Shown piece after piece: positions 8,187-16,515 of a DNA stretch of 64,000 nt. The position numbers and the translations under genes were made by a program. Under the pieces are notes generated by a model, which ran no database searches, was not told where the DNA came from, and was given only the letters and a program-made list of their open reading frames with translations. The stretch's first letter is position 1. Each line of letters starts with the position of its first letter. The stretch is from Limnohabitans sp. MMS-10A-178 (GTDB lineage: Bacteria; Pseudomonadota; Gammaproteobacteria; Burkholderiales; Burkholderiaceae_C): the NCBI RefSeq assembly GCF_003063375.1, contig NZ_NERY01000003.1:228204-292203 (forward strand), given 5' to 3'.

Positions 8187-9161
8187 TTAGGGAATAAAAA
8201 CACTCGAGCCGCTGGTTTTGCCAGACTCCAATTCGGCATGCGCCTTGGCAACATCTTCCAATGCATAGCGCTGGTTGATGGTGATCTTGAGGGCTCCTTT
8301 GGCAAACATATTGAAAACAGTAGAAGCTGAATGGCGCAAATCTTCTGTAGACGCTGTGTAGGTGACCAAAGTGGGGCGCGTGAAGTACAGCGATCCCATT
8401 TTCTGCAGGGTACTGGCAGCCACAGGTGCAGGGGCTCCCGTGGTGGTTCCGAAGGAAACAAAGTAACCCCTGGGCGCCAAGCTGTTGAGCGATTGGTCAA
8501 ACGAGTTTTTACCCACTGAGTCGTAAACCACAGGCACGCCTACGCCACCAGTGATTTCTTTCACCCGCGCAGGAATGTCGTCTTTCAGTCGGTCAAGACA
8601 GAATTCATAGCCGTTGGCCAAGGCGAGCTTCACTTTCTCTTCGCCGGCAGCCACACCAATCATGCGGGCGCCTAAATGACGTCCCCATTGGCCAGCCAGT
8701 AAGCCAACGCCGCCAGCCGCTGCATGCATCAACACAAATTGGCCTTTTTGAACTGGATAGCAACGCTCCATGAGGTACTCAACGGTCATGCCTTTGAGCA
8801 AGGATGCTGCAATTTCTTCATCTTTCATGTGCGCGGGCGCATGCAGCAAACGCGCTACGGGATAATTGCGATGGGTGGCACAAGCTGCCAGCACGGGGCC
8901 GCTGGCGTAGCACACACGGTCGCCCACTTTGAAGTCTGTGACATCAGGGCCAAGGGCTTCAACAATGCCAACAGCCTCAGTGCCCAAACCCGTGGGCAGG
9001 GGGGCCGCATATTGGCCAGAGCGTGTGTAAATGTCTTGAAAATTAAAGCCAATGGCTGTGTGGCGAATTCGAACTTCACCTTTTTGGGGGTCGGGCAGCT
9101 GGAGTTCTTCAATTTTGAGAACTTCAGGGCTGCCTGTTTCGTAAATACGGATGGCTTTCAT
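8187..9161 (-). CDS. Zinc-independent quinone oxidoreductase (medium-chain reductase family)
   Basis: The 324-residue protein is a QorA-like medium-chain dehydrogenase/reductase without the zinc-binding cysteines of alcohol dehydrogenases. It has a GroES-like N-terminal domain with HTAIGFNFQDIYTRSG and GTEAVGIVEALG, and a Rossmann domain with AAAGGVGLLAGQ for NADPH. These enzymes reduce quinones or activated enones in the cytosol. It is the last gene of the minus-strand operon, 13 bases after the VOC gene, so it may reduce an unsaturated intermediate of that pathway (inference). Confidence 0.85.
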   Translation of the reverse strand: MKAIRIYETGSPEVLKIEELQLPDPQKGEVRIRHTAIGFNFQDIYTRSGQYAAPLPTGLGTEAVGIVEALGPDVTDFKVGDRVCYASGPVLAACATHRNYPVARLLHAPAHMKDEEIAASLLKGMTVEYLMERCYPVQKGQFVLMHAAAGGVGLLAGQWGRHLGARMIGVAAGEEKVKLALANGYEFCLDRLKDDIPARVKEITGGVGVPVVYDSVGKNSFDQSLNSLAPRGYFVSFGTTTGAPAPVAASTLQKMGSLYFTRPTLVTYTASTEDLRHSASTVFNMFAKGALKITINQRYALEDVAKAHAELESGKTSGSSVFIP

Positions 9162-9174
9162 GTTTTCCTTGCGA

Positions 9175-9675
9175 TTATGTGACTGAATTGGTAACTGGAC
9201 CGTTGTCGTGATATTGAGCGACGCGTCCCATGCGAACAGCTTCTTCCCACGAAAAGTTCAATTCAACTTTGATGCCATTGATGGGTTCACGCATGAACAG
9301 TTGGTACAAGTTGGAGTTGTGGGCTTTGCGTTCACTGAACTCCACCCCGCGTTGATTCAATCGGTCGATAAATTCTTCCATGCCTTCGCAATTGAGACAA
9401 ATATGGTCAATGCGGCCAGAACCCAAAGCACCCGCTGCTGAATAGTCTGCACCTTCAACATCCGACGGCGTTTTGAGGTAAGTGTCTTGGTGCACAGAGT
9501 GCCTTGCCTTGCCAATGTGCAAGACATCTTGATCGCCGATGTAGAGCCAGTAAACAGGAAAACCAAACTCAGGGTGATATCCGTTTGTGAAACCCAAGTT
9601 GTCGCAGAACCAATCGCGAGTGGCTTCTGGATCGTGCGTCAGAATGAGTACGTGTTCAAGAAATCGAAGTCCCAT
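9175..9675 (-). CDS. VOC (glyoxalase/bleomycin resistance/dioxygenase) superfamily protein
   Basis: This 166-residue protein carries paired beta-alpha-beta-beta-beta modules of the vicinal oxygen chelate fold. Likely metal ligands are His8 in LEHVLIL, a His in DVLHIG near 52, the His in RIDHICL near 89 and the Glu in VELNFS near 139. Family members are glyoxalases, epimerases or extradiol dioxygenases. It resembles the VOC protein at 16051 in architecture and length. Both sit in the same catabolic region, so related chemistry on neighbouring intermediates is plausible. Confidence 0.8.
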   Translation of the reverse strand: MGLRFLEHVLILTHDPEATRDWFCDNLGFTNGYHPEFGFPVYWLYIGDQDVLHIGKARHSVHQDTYLKTPSDVEGADYSAAGALGSGRIDHICLNCEGMEEFIDRLNQRGVEFSERKAHNSNLYQLFMREPINGIKVELNFSWEEAVRMGRVAQYHDNGPVTNSVT

Positions 9676-9726
9676 GGTGTATTCCTTTTGCTTTATTGAC
9701 TCGGTTTGGAGTATAGATATTTGTTA

Positions 9727-10506
9727 TCAGTGCGGCAAGAATTTCATCACGGCATCCGTGAAGGCTTGGGCCTGTTCAATGTTAGAAATGTGAGCAGCAT
9801 TTTGAAGCACCACATAGCTTGAAGCTGGCCAGTGTTGGTGAATGAGCTCCGACATGGCGGGAGGTGTGCCCATGTCTTGCTCTCCTACCATCACAAGGCA
9901 AGGGGAGCGCAAATCTCGCAATTGATCAAGGGTATTGAGGCCAGAAATTGCACCGCAACATCCCGCATAACCTTCTGGGGGGGTGCTGGCAATCATCTGA
10001 CCAATTTGAGCCATGACAGCTGGATTCTTTTCGCGGTAGTCTTGCGTGAACCAGCGCTGCAAAGTGGGCTCCACAAGCGGCGACATGCCTTGGCTGAGGG
10101 CCAATTTGGCACGGTCACCCCACATGCTGGCTGCATTGGGAGCACCTCTGCCTGAGCTGTCAGCAATGACGGCATGCCCCAACATTTCTGGATGCCGAAT
10201 GGCAAAAGTTTGCCCAATCATGCCGCCAAGAGACAAGCCAATCCAGTGGGTTGACTGAACGCCCAGGTGCACCAGCAAAGCATGCACGTCATCGCTCAAT
10301 TGATTCAGTGTGTAGGGCCCCGGCGTTGCCTGAGTTTGGCCATGCCCTCGAATGTCATAGCGTAAAACTGTGAAGTGCTGATTGAGTGCTTGCATTTGGG
10401 CATCCCACATGGCTGTGTTAGCAGCCAAAGAATGAGACAGTGTCAGCCAGGGGCCGCTGCCAGAAACTTCATAATGCATCTCAATGCCGTTGATGTGTGC
10501 TTTCAT
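9727..10506 (-). CDS. Alpha/beta hydrolase, 3-oxoadipate enol-lactonase-like
   Basis: The 259-residue protein has the alpha/beta hydrolase fold with oxyanion-hole segment SHSLAANTAMWD, a DIRGHGQT motif, the nucleophile elbow GLSLGGM (Ser at about 96), a late acidic residue region near GEQDMGTP and a final His in NAAHISNIE. Length and the SLAANTAMW segment are typical of PcaD-like enol-lactonases. Position between the molybdenum hydroxylase and the VOC gene suggests hydrolysis of a lactone or ring-fission product. The exact substrate is not known. Confidence 0.8.
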   Translation of the reverse strand: MKAHINGIEMHYEVSGSGPWLTLSHSLAANTAMWDAQMQALNQHFTVLRYDIRGHGQTQATPGPYTLNQLSDDVHALLVHLGVQSTHWIGLSLGGMIGQTFAIRHPEMLGHAVIADSSGRGAPNAASMWGDRAKLALSQGMSPLVEPTLQRWFTQDYREKNPAVMAQIGQMIASTPPEGYAGCCGAISGLNTLDQLRDLRSPCLVMVGEQDMGTPPAMSELIHQHWPASSYVVLQNAAHISNIEQAQAFTDAVMKFLPH

Positions 10507-10523
10507 CGGAAACTTTCTATCAA

Positions 10524-12668
10524 TTAAGAGGTCACAGGTTCATGGCTCTGGTCCATGGCCAAAATTAAGTTTTCAGGTGTCAAAGGCAAGTGCCGTGCAC
10601 GCACGCCCAGTGCATGTGCCACTGCATTGCCCAGTGCGCCGGCGCATGGCCCTGTTACCACTTCGCCGCTTCCCAAGCTGGGGTTGTTGGGCTCGTCAAC
10701 AATGTGAATATCAAGCTCTGGAACATCTAGGAATGACAAGATGGGGTAGTTTTCCCACTCATTGCTGCTGATGCCTTGTTCAGTCCAGAGTACCGACTCA
10801 TGCAAGCTCCAACTGATGGCCTGCAAAATGCCGCCTTCTATTTGATTGCGCAAACCATCAAGATGCACCACCTTGCCTGCGTCTACACAGGACCATACCT
10901 GGAGCACTTTCACGCGCTCACTGACTTCCACTTTAGCAACTAATGCGCAATAGCCGGCTTTGTTTTTGTAACGTCCATAAGCCATGCCATAACCGATGCC
11001 AGATCCAGCATGGCCGCGTGCATGCCAATTCGACATTTCAGCCACCTTTTGAACCACATGCCGAGCACGCGGGTCTGTGAGGTGTTTGAGTCGAAAGGCC
11101 ACGGGGTCTTGACCGCTGACTTCGCTCAACTCATCCATCAGGCACTCAATTGCGAATGTATTGGCATGCGCTCCGAGTGAGCGCAATGCAGAAACCCGCA
11201 CTGGAGATTTTTCTAAAAAGTGGTGCTCTACGGTCAATTCACCAACTTCATAAGCCGGTACTGCGTTTCGCAAACCACCGCCGGCAGGCAGAGGCATGTC
11301 TTTGGGCTCAGGTATTTGTTCATCAGGAAATGCTTGCCAGGCTCCCAGCAGTTGGAGGCCGTTGCCCCAGCCAGGCCGATTTACATGGGCGTGCGACCAA
11401 ACCTGAACATGCCAATTTTGAATGAAACCTTCTGCACTCAAGCCAGCTTGTATTTCCACTGAACTTGCTGAACCCATGGGTGAGACTGTTAGCTCATCCT
11501 CACGGCTCCATTGCACACGTACATTCAGACCCCATGTGTGTGCAATGAATGCCGCATCAAACGCCACATCATCTGCGCCATTGTGGCCATAACAGCCCGC
11601 ACCAGGTTCATGGACCACTTGCACTTGTTGTTTAGACAACTTGAGTGCTCGCGCCACTTGATCGCGAAGAGTGAACACGCCTTGTGAATGTGACCATACC
11701 TGAACGCCGCCGTTTTCTGTGGGGCACGCTAAGCCACAGGACGGGCCAATAGAGGCATGCGCTATGTAGGGGCGTGAGTATTGGCGGCGTAAGCGATGCT
11801 TGTCATTGCCTGGTGATTTGCTTGGGGTTGACTGGCCTGTTTCATGCAATGCAATACTCGATTTTGAATCCATGCTTGGCAACAAAACGTGTGCAGCTTG
11901 TTGCGCAGGAATGTTGGGAACAATCCAACTCACCAATTGTCTCGCTTGTGCGTGAGCTTTGATCAATGCGCCTTCATCTCGTCCGACGAGTGCCACAAAA
12001 GAGTTTTGAATCAATACCTTTTCTACGCCCTTCAACTTTTTGAGTTGCTCGACTGGCCACTCTGTGGCGCTGCTGAAGGGGTGGGGCCCACGCAAAATTC
12101 GCGCGTGCCACATGTCGGGTAAACGGCGGTCATGGATAAAACCGTCGCTCGTGAACTTTCGCCACAAATCACTTCGAGTGACGGTCTCTAACTGTGTGGT
12201 AATTGTTAAAAGCGTTGGGTCTTCAACATCGACACGGATATCCTCCCAAGCCAGCGTATTTTCTTGAGCCAGTTGGTGGTAGGTGGTTTGTTGACCGGAT
12301 GGACCCTGAAATGCGCCATCGCGCAGGGTCAAATCGGAAACTTCACAGGACAATTGTTCAGCCGCTGCGAGCGCAAAGTGACTCCTGACAATGTCGCCCA
12401 CTCTTTGCCAAGCTTGGCCACCCACTTCAATCGATTGACTGCCTGCTGTAAAGCCTTCGTCGGGTGAATACCGCGTATCTCCAGCCAACCAAATAATTTG
12501 CGTGGCTTTGATGCCTAAAGCATTGCAGGCAATTTGCGTCAATGCTGCAGAAATACCTTGACCCAGTTCGACCTTGCCTGAACGCAATTCGAAAAGGCCC
12601 TCAGGGCTAAAGCGCAACCAATCTTTGGCAAGCGGCGCTGTGCTCAAACTAGGGGAGGGTAGTGACAT
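10524..12668 (-). CDS. Molybdopterin-binding subunit of a two-subunit xanthine dehydrogenase-family hydroxylase, IorB-like
   Basis: The roughly 714-residue protein is a large molybdenum-cofactor subunit of the isoquinoline/nicotinate oxidoreductase type. Family marks are GKVELGQGI near the N-terminus, GGLRNAVPAYE-type substrate-channel residues and the C-terminal GSGEVVTGPCAGALGNAV region, where the usual catalytic GEP is replaced by GEVVTGP. ATG 12668 is chosen because it begins a normal N-terminus and overlaps the upstream 2Fe-2S gene by 20 bases. It has no Tat signal, unlike the paralogue at 22627, so it should be cytosolic. The enzyme would hydroxylate a carbon next to nitrogen or an aldehyde. 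Confidence 0.8.
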   Translation of the reverse strand: MSLPSPSLSTAPLAKDWLRFSPEGLFELRSGKVELGQGISAALTQIACNALGIKATQIIWLAGDTRYSPDEGFTAGSQSIEVGGQAWQRVGDIVRSHFALAAAEQLSCEVSDLTLRDGAFQGPSGQQTTYHQLAQENTLAWEDIRVDVEDPTLLTITTQLETVTRSDLWRKFTSDGFIHDRRLPDMWHARILRGPHPFSSATEWPVEQLKKLKGVEKVLIQNSFVALVGRDEGALIKAHAQARQLVSWIVPNIPAQQAAHVLLPSMDSKSSIALHETGQSTPSKSPGNDKHRLRRQYSRPYIAHASIGPSCGLACPTENGGVQVWSHSQGVFTLRDQVARALKLSKQQVQVVHEPGAGCYGHNGADDVAFDAAFIAHTWGLNVRVQWSREDELTVSPMGSASSVEIQAGLSAEGFIQNWHVQVWSHAHVNRPGWGNGLQLLGAWQAFPDEQIPEPKDMPLPAGGGLRNAVPAYEVGELTVEHHFLEKSPVRVSALRSLGAHANTFAIECLMDELSEVSGQDPVAFRLKHLTDPRARHVVQKVAEMSNWHARGHAGSGIGYGMAYGRYKNKAGYCALVAKVEVSERVKVLQVWSCVDAGKVVHLDGLRNQIEGGILQAISWSLHESVLWTEQGISSNEWENYPILSFLDVPELDIHIVDEPNNPSLGSGEVVTGPCAGALGNAVAHALGVRARHLPLTPENLILAMDQSHEPVTS

Positions 12669-13125
12669 GCTGAATGTTCTTTTGTGCCAAAAGCACGGCG
12701 CGCATGATGCGTGCGTGGGCGCCACAACGGCAAAGGTGCCTGGATAAACTGTCCTTAATTTCGGCCACAGAGGCATTAGGCTGATTTTTCAGTAGCCCCG
12801 TGATGCGGACCAAAATGCCGCTGATGCAATAAGCGCATTGAGCCGCTTGCTCTTCGACAAAAGCAGCCAAAACAATCCGTCCCACCTCGTCTTCGGGCAA
12901 GCCTTTGGCTGTTTGAATGTGCTTGCCTTCGCCAGCCCAAACGGGCGTTGTACAAGCATTTTGAGCTTGACCATCGATGAGGACGGTGCAGGCGCCGCAA
13001 TGCCCACTCCCACAACCAAACCTGACGGAGGCATCTGAGCACTGTTCGCGCAAAAAATGCAACAAATCACTCTGAGGGTCTTGAGTCGAGCTGACTTGGT
13101 CCCGATTGTGCTGAAGCTTGATCAT
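12649..13125 (-). CDS. [2Fe-2S] subunit of the molybdenum hydroxylase, IorA/XdhC-small-subunit type
   Basis: The 158-residue protein has the two-domain architecture of small subunits of xanthine dehydrogenase-family enzymes. The plant-type ferredoxin domain holds Cys38, Cys43, Cys46 and Cys58 (GCGSGHCGAC), and the helical C-terminal domain holds Cys97, Cys100, Cys132 and Cys134 (CAYC and CRC). It passes electrons from the molybdenum centre. No FAD subunit is encoded nearby, so the electron acceptor is likely not NAD. It overlaps the large-subunit start by 20 bases, indicating translational coupling. Confidence 0.88.
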   Translation of the reverse strand: MIKLQHNRDQVSSTQDPQSDLLHFLREQCSDASVRFGCGSGHCGACTVLIDGQAQNACTTPVWAGEGKHIQTAKGLPEDEVGRIVLAAFVEEQAAQCAYCISGILVRITGLLKNQPNASVAEIKDSLSRHLCRCGAHARIMRAVLLAQKNIQHVTTLP

Positions 13126-13182
13126 GGTGAATTCGTTTGTTCAAACCAACTTATTGAACAATTGAAGAAGGGGTACTCATGT

Positions 13183-13200
13183 GATCACTTTATCGTGATC
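13183..13200. promoter_or_regulatory. Inverted repeat upstream of the molybdenum hydroxylase genes, candidate TetR operator
   Basis: GATCAC at 13183-13188 and GTGATC at 13195-13200 form a 6-6-6 inverted repeat, about 60 bases upstream of the 2Fe-2S gene start and just downstream of the TetR gene on the same strand. Spacing and symmetry fit a dimeric repressor site. Assignment to the adjacent TetR protein is inference. Confidence 0.35.
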
Positions 13201-13266
13201 CCTGAAGCGCAATGACTGGTGTTTACCCTATGCTGGGTGATTGGGGAGGTGCCGAGCCAGGCGACA

Positions 13267-13971
13267 TCACTCTGAGCGCTTCTTGGTTTTTTTGGGTGCA
13301 GCGGGTGTGTTCAAAATTTGCGGCAGTACCACGCGAGCACCGGCAATGAAGTGCTGTATGGTGATGCTGATCAAGTCAGTCAGATCGTCTTCGATGGGCA
13401 CATTGAAAATCCATTTTCGTTGCCCAAAGTAAAACAAGCGGGCATTGATGCTCCACACCAGTTCAATTTCACTGGTTTTCAAAGGCATCTGTTCAATGCC
13501 AGGGAGTCCGAACTCATGGCGAAGTTCAATGGCAATGGGTTCTAAAATTCGCTCACGCAAAATTTGCAGGTATTTGTGATTGATGTCTTCACCGCGCAGG
13601 CCTGAAAACATGAAAATTCGCACCCAATCTCGTGTGAGCGCTGCTTTGGCGTACTCAATGTAATGTCTGGTGAGGCGGTCTTGCAAGGGAATGCTGCGGT
13701 CTTTCACCACAGACTCCCAAAACGGATTCCAACGACCAAGATAAACCTCTTCATACACTCGGTTGATGAGGGCTTCTTTGCTTGGGAAATATTTGTACAG
13801 CAGCGATTGTGTGACCCCAAGACGTTGGGCCAATTCTCGAGTATCCCCAACAAAACCAACCTCGGCGAAATAACGCACGGCCTCTTGGGCAATGTGTTTT
13901 TCTCGCTCAGGCCCAGTGAGGCGAGTGGTGCTGGCCTTGACGGTTGAACGAACGGTGCGCTTGGTGACCAT
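13267..13971 (-). CDS. TetR/AcrR family transcriptional regulator
   Basis: The 234-residue protein has an N-terminal TetR helix-turn-helix at about 38-75, with TRELAQRLGVTQSLLYKYFPSKEAL giving the recognition helix and the typical YKYFPSK ending. The C-terminal domain is a variable helical ligand-binding module. Regulators of this family usually repress a neighbouring operon until a ligand binds. It lies between the Gfo/Idh gene and the molybdenum hydroxylase genes on the same strand. An inverted repeat at 13183-13200 is a candidate target. Confidence 0.85.
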   Translation of the reverse strand: MVTKRTVRSTVKASTTRLTGPEREKHIAQEAVRYFAEVGFVGDTRELAQRLGVTQSLLYKYFPSKEALINRVYEEVYLGRWNPFWESVVKDRSIPLQDRLTRHYIEYAKAALTRDWVRIFMFSGLRGEDINHKYLQILRERILEPIAIELRHEFGLPGIEQMPLKTSEIELVWSINARLFYFGQRKWIFNVPIEDDLTDLISITIQHFIAGARVVLPQILNTPAAPKKTKKRSE

Positions 13972-13990
13972 GACGTTGAATGGTGTTTGG

Positions 13991-15037
13991 TTAGGCTGCG
14001 ATCACTGCTTGCAATCCTTTTGATTGTACCGACTTCATGATGGCTTCCAGTGCTGCAACATTGGCCAACATTTCTTGGGTGCTAACAGGGTACGGTGCAA
14101 CTTGTCGCACTGCTTTTGCAAAGGCTTCGAGGTTGGCCAGCACAGTTGGATGCGGTGCTGCAAATCGCTTTTGTGGTTCTTTGCCGCGCAGCACGGTGGT
14201 GATGTCCCAACCCGTAGGGTTTTCAGGGTGCGTGCGATCGCGAACTTCAATCCAGCCGTGCGAGCCGTAAACTGCAAAGCGTCCCTCAAATGGCGTGGCC
14301 AATACGGCACTGATCATGGCGTTGGCACCATTTGGAAATCCCATCATGATGGCCAGGGTGTCACCATTTTCAAAATCGGAACCCAAGGTGGCAAGACGTG
14401 CCCAAACGGATTCACAAGGACCCAACAAAGCGATGCTCAGGTCAACCAAATGAATGCCTGTTGCAGTGAGGGGTCCTACGGGTGCAAAAGTGTTGGACAA
14501 ACGCCAGTTGTCTTTGGGCAAGGCAAAAAATTTATCCTGGCTAAAGTTGGCTTCAATTTGCAAAATTTTGCCGAGGCCGCCATCGGCAATCAATTGACGC
14601 ATGGCCATGATTTCGGGTTCAAACCTGCGCTCATGCCCAATGCCTAGTACAAGGTTGCGAGCTTTGAATTGCGCAATGGATTTTTGAGCATCGTCCAAGG
14701 TCAGGCACAAGGGTTTCTCGCAAAACACATGCAAACCGGCTTGTGCTGCCAACAGCATTTGTTGCGCGTGTTGTTGGTGGGGGGTGCACAAAATAACGGC
14801 ATCCAGAGTGCCGTGTGCCATCAGTTTTTCGGGCGATTCATACACCGCTATGTTGGCCAATGCGGGATCGCTCTGCATGGCTGTTCTGGCTTGGTTATCT
14901 ATTTCTGCTACCGCACAAAGTTGCAGCCACTGTGAGTTGGCAATTTGTCTAGCGATTGTTTTTCCCCACCAACCATAGCCAACCAAGCCCACTTTGACGG
15001 GTGTGTGATTCGCTGAAGAATTTGCTGCGTTTGTCAC
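13991..15037 (-). CDS. Gfo/Idh/MocA family NAD(P)-dependent oxidoreductase
   Basis: This 348-residue cytosolic enzyme has an N-terminal Rossmann fold with VGLVGYGWWGKTIA (about 17-30) and the EKPL motif at about 107-110, whose Lys is a conserved catalytic or cofactor-positioning residue. The C-terminal alpha/beta domain with GIHLVDLSI supplies the His-Asp pair common in the family. Members oxidise or reduce sugar-like hydroxy compounds. It is the first gene of the minus-strand operon and is divergent from the plus-strand gene at 15105. Confidence 0.85.
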   Translation of the reverse strand: MTNAANSSANHTPVKVGLVGYGWWGKTIARQIANSQWLQLCAVAEIDNQARTAMQSDPALANIAVYESPEKLMAHGTLDAVILCTPHQQHAQQMLLAAQAGLHVFCEKPLCLTLDDAQKSIAQFKARNLVLGIGHERRFEPEIMAMRQLIADGGLGKILQIEANFSQDKFFALPKDNWRLSNTFAPVGPLTATGIHLVDLSIALLGPCESVWARLATLGSDFENGDTLAIMMGFPNGANAMISAVLATPFEGRFAVYGSHGWIEVRDRTHPENPTGWDITTVLRGKEPQKRFAAPHPTVLANLEAFAKAVRQVAPYPVSTQEMLANVAALEAIMKSVQSKGLQAVIAA

Positions 15038-15104
15038 GGTTAAGTCTCCTGTTGTTGACGGTTCTTGACAAATAGTTTAGCGTATCGTGAATTTAGGAGA
15101 TCAA

Positions 15105-16046
15105 ATGAACACTCAAAAAATCAAAAAAGTTTCAACACCCAAAGTGGCTTTGGAGCGAATCGGCTTTTTGGGCCTAGGCATCATGGGCTCTGCCATGGCA
15201 GAGAACTTGATTCGGGCTGGATTTCAAGTCTCAGGATTTGACCCAAGTGCGAAGGCGCGCCAACAACTCAAAGCGGCCGGGGGAAAACCCTGCCGTGATG
15301 CCGCCGAACTGGTGGGTTCTGTTCAGGTGGTCATCAGCTCTTTGCCCAATGCAGCAGCCTTGAAAGACAGCGCAGAAGTTCTGGCCACTGCGGGTCAGAA
15401 AGGCTTGTTGGTCATTGAAACCAGCACCCTTGACCCCCGCGACAAGGAAGCAGCTCGCGCGAAAGTAGCCAAGAGCGGTGTTGTGTTGCTCGATTGCCCC
15501 TTGTCCGGTACGGGCGCACAAGCCAAGCGCAAGGACCTCACGGTTTATGCCAGCGGCTCCAAGGCAGACATTCGTCGGCTGGTGCCCGTGTTTGAAGGTT
15601 TTTCCAAAGCGCATTTCGACTTAGGCGCATTTGGCAATGGCATGAAAATGAAATTGATGGCCAATTTGCTCGTGGCCATTCACAACGTCTCTACGGCTGA
15701 AGCACTTTTGTTGGGCCAACGCTGGGGCATCTCGCCTCGCAAAGCTGTGGAGGTGCTCAGTGATGGTGCGGGTGGGTCCAGAATGCTGCAGGTACGCGGC
15801 CCCTTCATGGAAGATGAAGGCTGGAAAGAGGTCACCATGAAAATCTCTGTCTGGCAAAAGGACATGTATCTCATTTCACAGGCATTGGCCGAAACTCAGG
15901 TAGCAGCGCCCTTGTTTGCTGCCACGGTGCCCATTTACAACGCGGCCATGGGTATGGGACACGCAAGTCATGACACCGCGGCAGTATTTGATGTGTTGTC
16001 GCGCATGTGTTCGGAGCCTACCAAGAGTGCTTCCAAAAAAAGGTGA
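15105..16046 (+). CDS. NAD(P)-dependent beta-hydroxyacid dehydrogenase, 3-hydroxyisobutyrate dehydrogenase-like
   Basis: The 313-residue protein has the Rossmann motif GFLGLGIMGSAMAENL near its N-terminus, a LDCPLSGTGAQ substrate segment in place of the usual DAPVSGG, and a GNGMKMKLMANLL segment containing the catalytic Lys of the family. The ATG at 15105 is chosen over the in-frame GTG at 15087 because AGGAG at 15095-15099 fits it. Enzymes of this group reduce or oxidise 3-hydroxyacids or tartronate semialdehyde. It begins a plus-strand set with a VOC protein and an FAD monooxygenase. Confidence 0.85.
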   Translation: MNTQKIKKVSTPKVALERIGFLGLGIMGSAMAENLIRAGFQVSGFDPSAKARQQLKAAGGKPCRDAAELVGSVQVVISSLPNAAALKDSAEVLATAGQKGLLVIETSTLDPRDKEAARAKVAKSGVVLLDCPLSGTGAQAKRKDLTVYASGSKADIRRLVPVFEGFSKAHFDLGAFGNGMKMKLMANLLVAIHNVSTAEALLLGQRWGISPRKAVEVLSDGAGGSRMLQVRGPFMEDEGWKEVTMKISVWQKDMYLISQALAETQVAAPLFAATVPIYNAAMGMGHASHDTAAVFDVLSRMCSEPTKSASKKR

Positions 16047-16050
16047 TCTC

Positions 16051-16512
16051 ATGAAACTGTCGCTGAATCATTTTTCAATTCGCACCCTTGATCTGGCTGC
16101 AACCAAAAATTTTTATGTTTCTTTGCTAGGTCTGGTTGATGGGCCGAGACCAGAGTTTCCTTTTCCAGGTCATTGGCTTTATCAAGGACCTACGGATGTT
16201 TACACCAATGCTGCGGTGCACATCATTGGCATTGATCGAAACGACGCATCTGGTTTGAAGCAGTACTTAGGCGATCGGGAAGAGAGCCAACTGACAGGCA
16301 GTGGCGCATTGGACCACGTTGCTTTTTTTGCCACCGATCTGGCAGGCATGCTCGATCGTTTGACAAAGATGGGCATAGAAGCTAGGCGTCGGGACGTTCC
16401 TGGGCTTGGTTTGCACCAATTGTTTTTGGACGATCCCAACGGCATTGTGGTGGAACTTAACTACTCATTTGCAGAAAAGCAAGCCTTAGGCACAATGTCA
16501 GCCGGCGCTTAA
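16051..16512 (+). CDS. VOC (glyoxalase/dioxygenase) superfamily protein
   Basis: The 153-residue protein has the VOC fold with likely metal ligands His7 (LNHFSI), a His in AVHIIG near 56, the His in ALDHVAF and the Glu in VVELNYS near the end. ATG 16051 lies four bases after the preceding stop; the longer frame inside the upstream gene is not credible. It resembles the VOC protein at 9175. Likely roles are a glyoxalase-like isomerase or a ring-cleavage enzyme acting near the FAD monooxygenase step. Confidence 0.8.
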   Translation: MKLSLNHFSIRTLDLAATKNFYVSLLGLVDGPRPEFPFPGHWLYQGPTDVYTNAAVHIIGIDRNDASGLKQYLGDREESQLTGSGALDHVAFFATDLAGMLDRLTKMGIEARRRDVPGLGLHQLFLDDPNGIVVELNYSFAEKQALGTMSAGA

Positions 16513-16515
16513 GTC

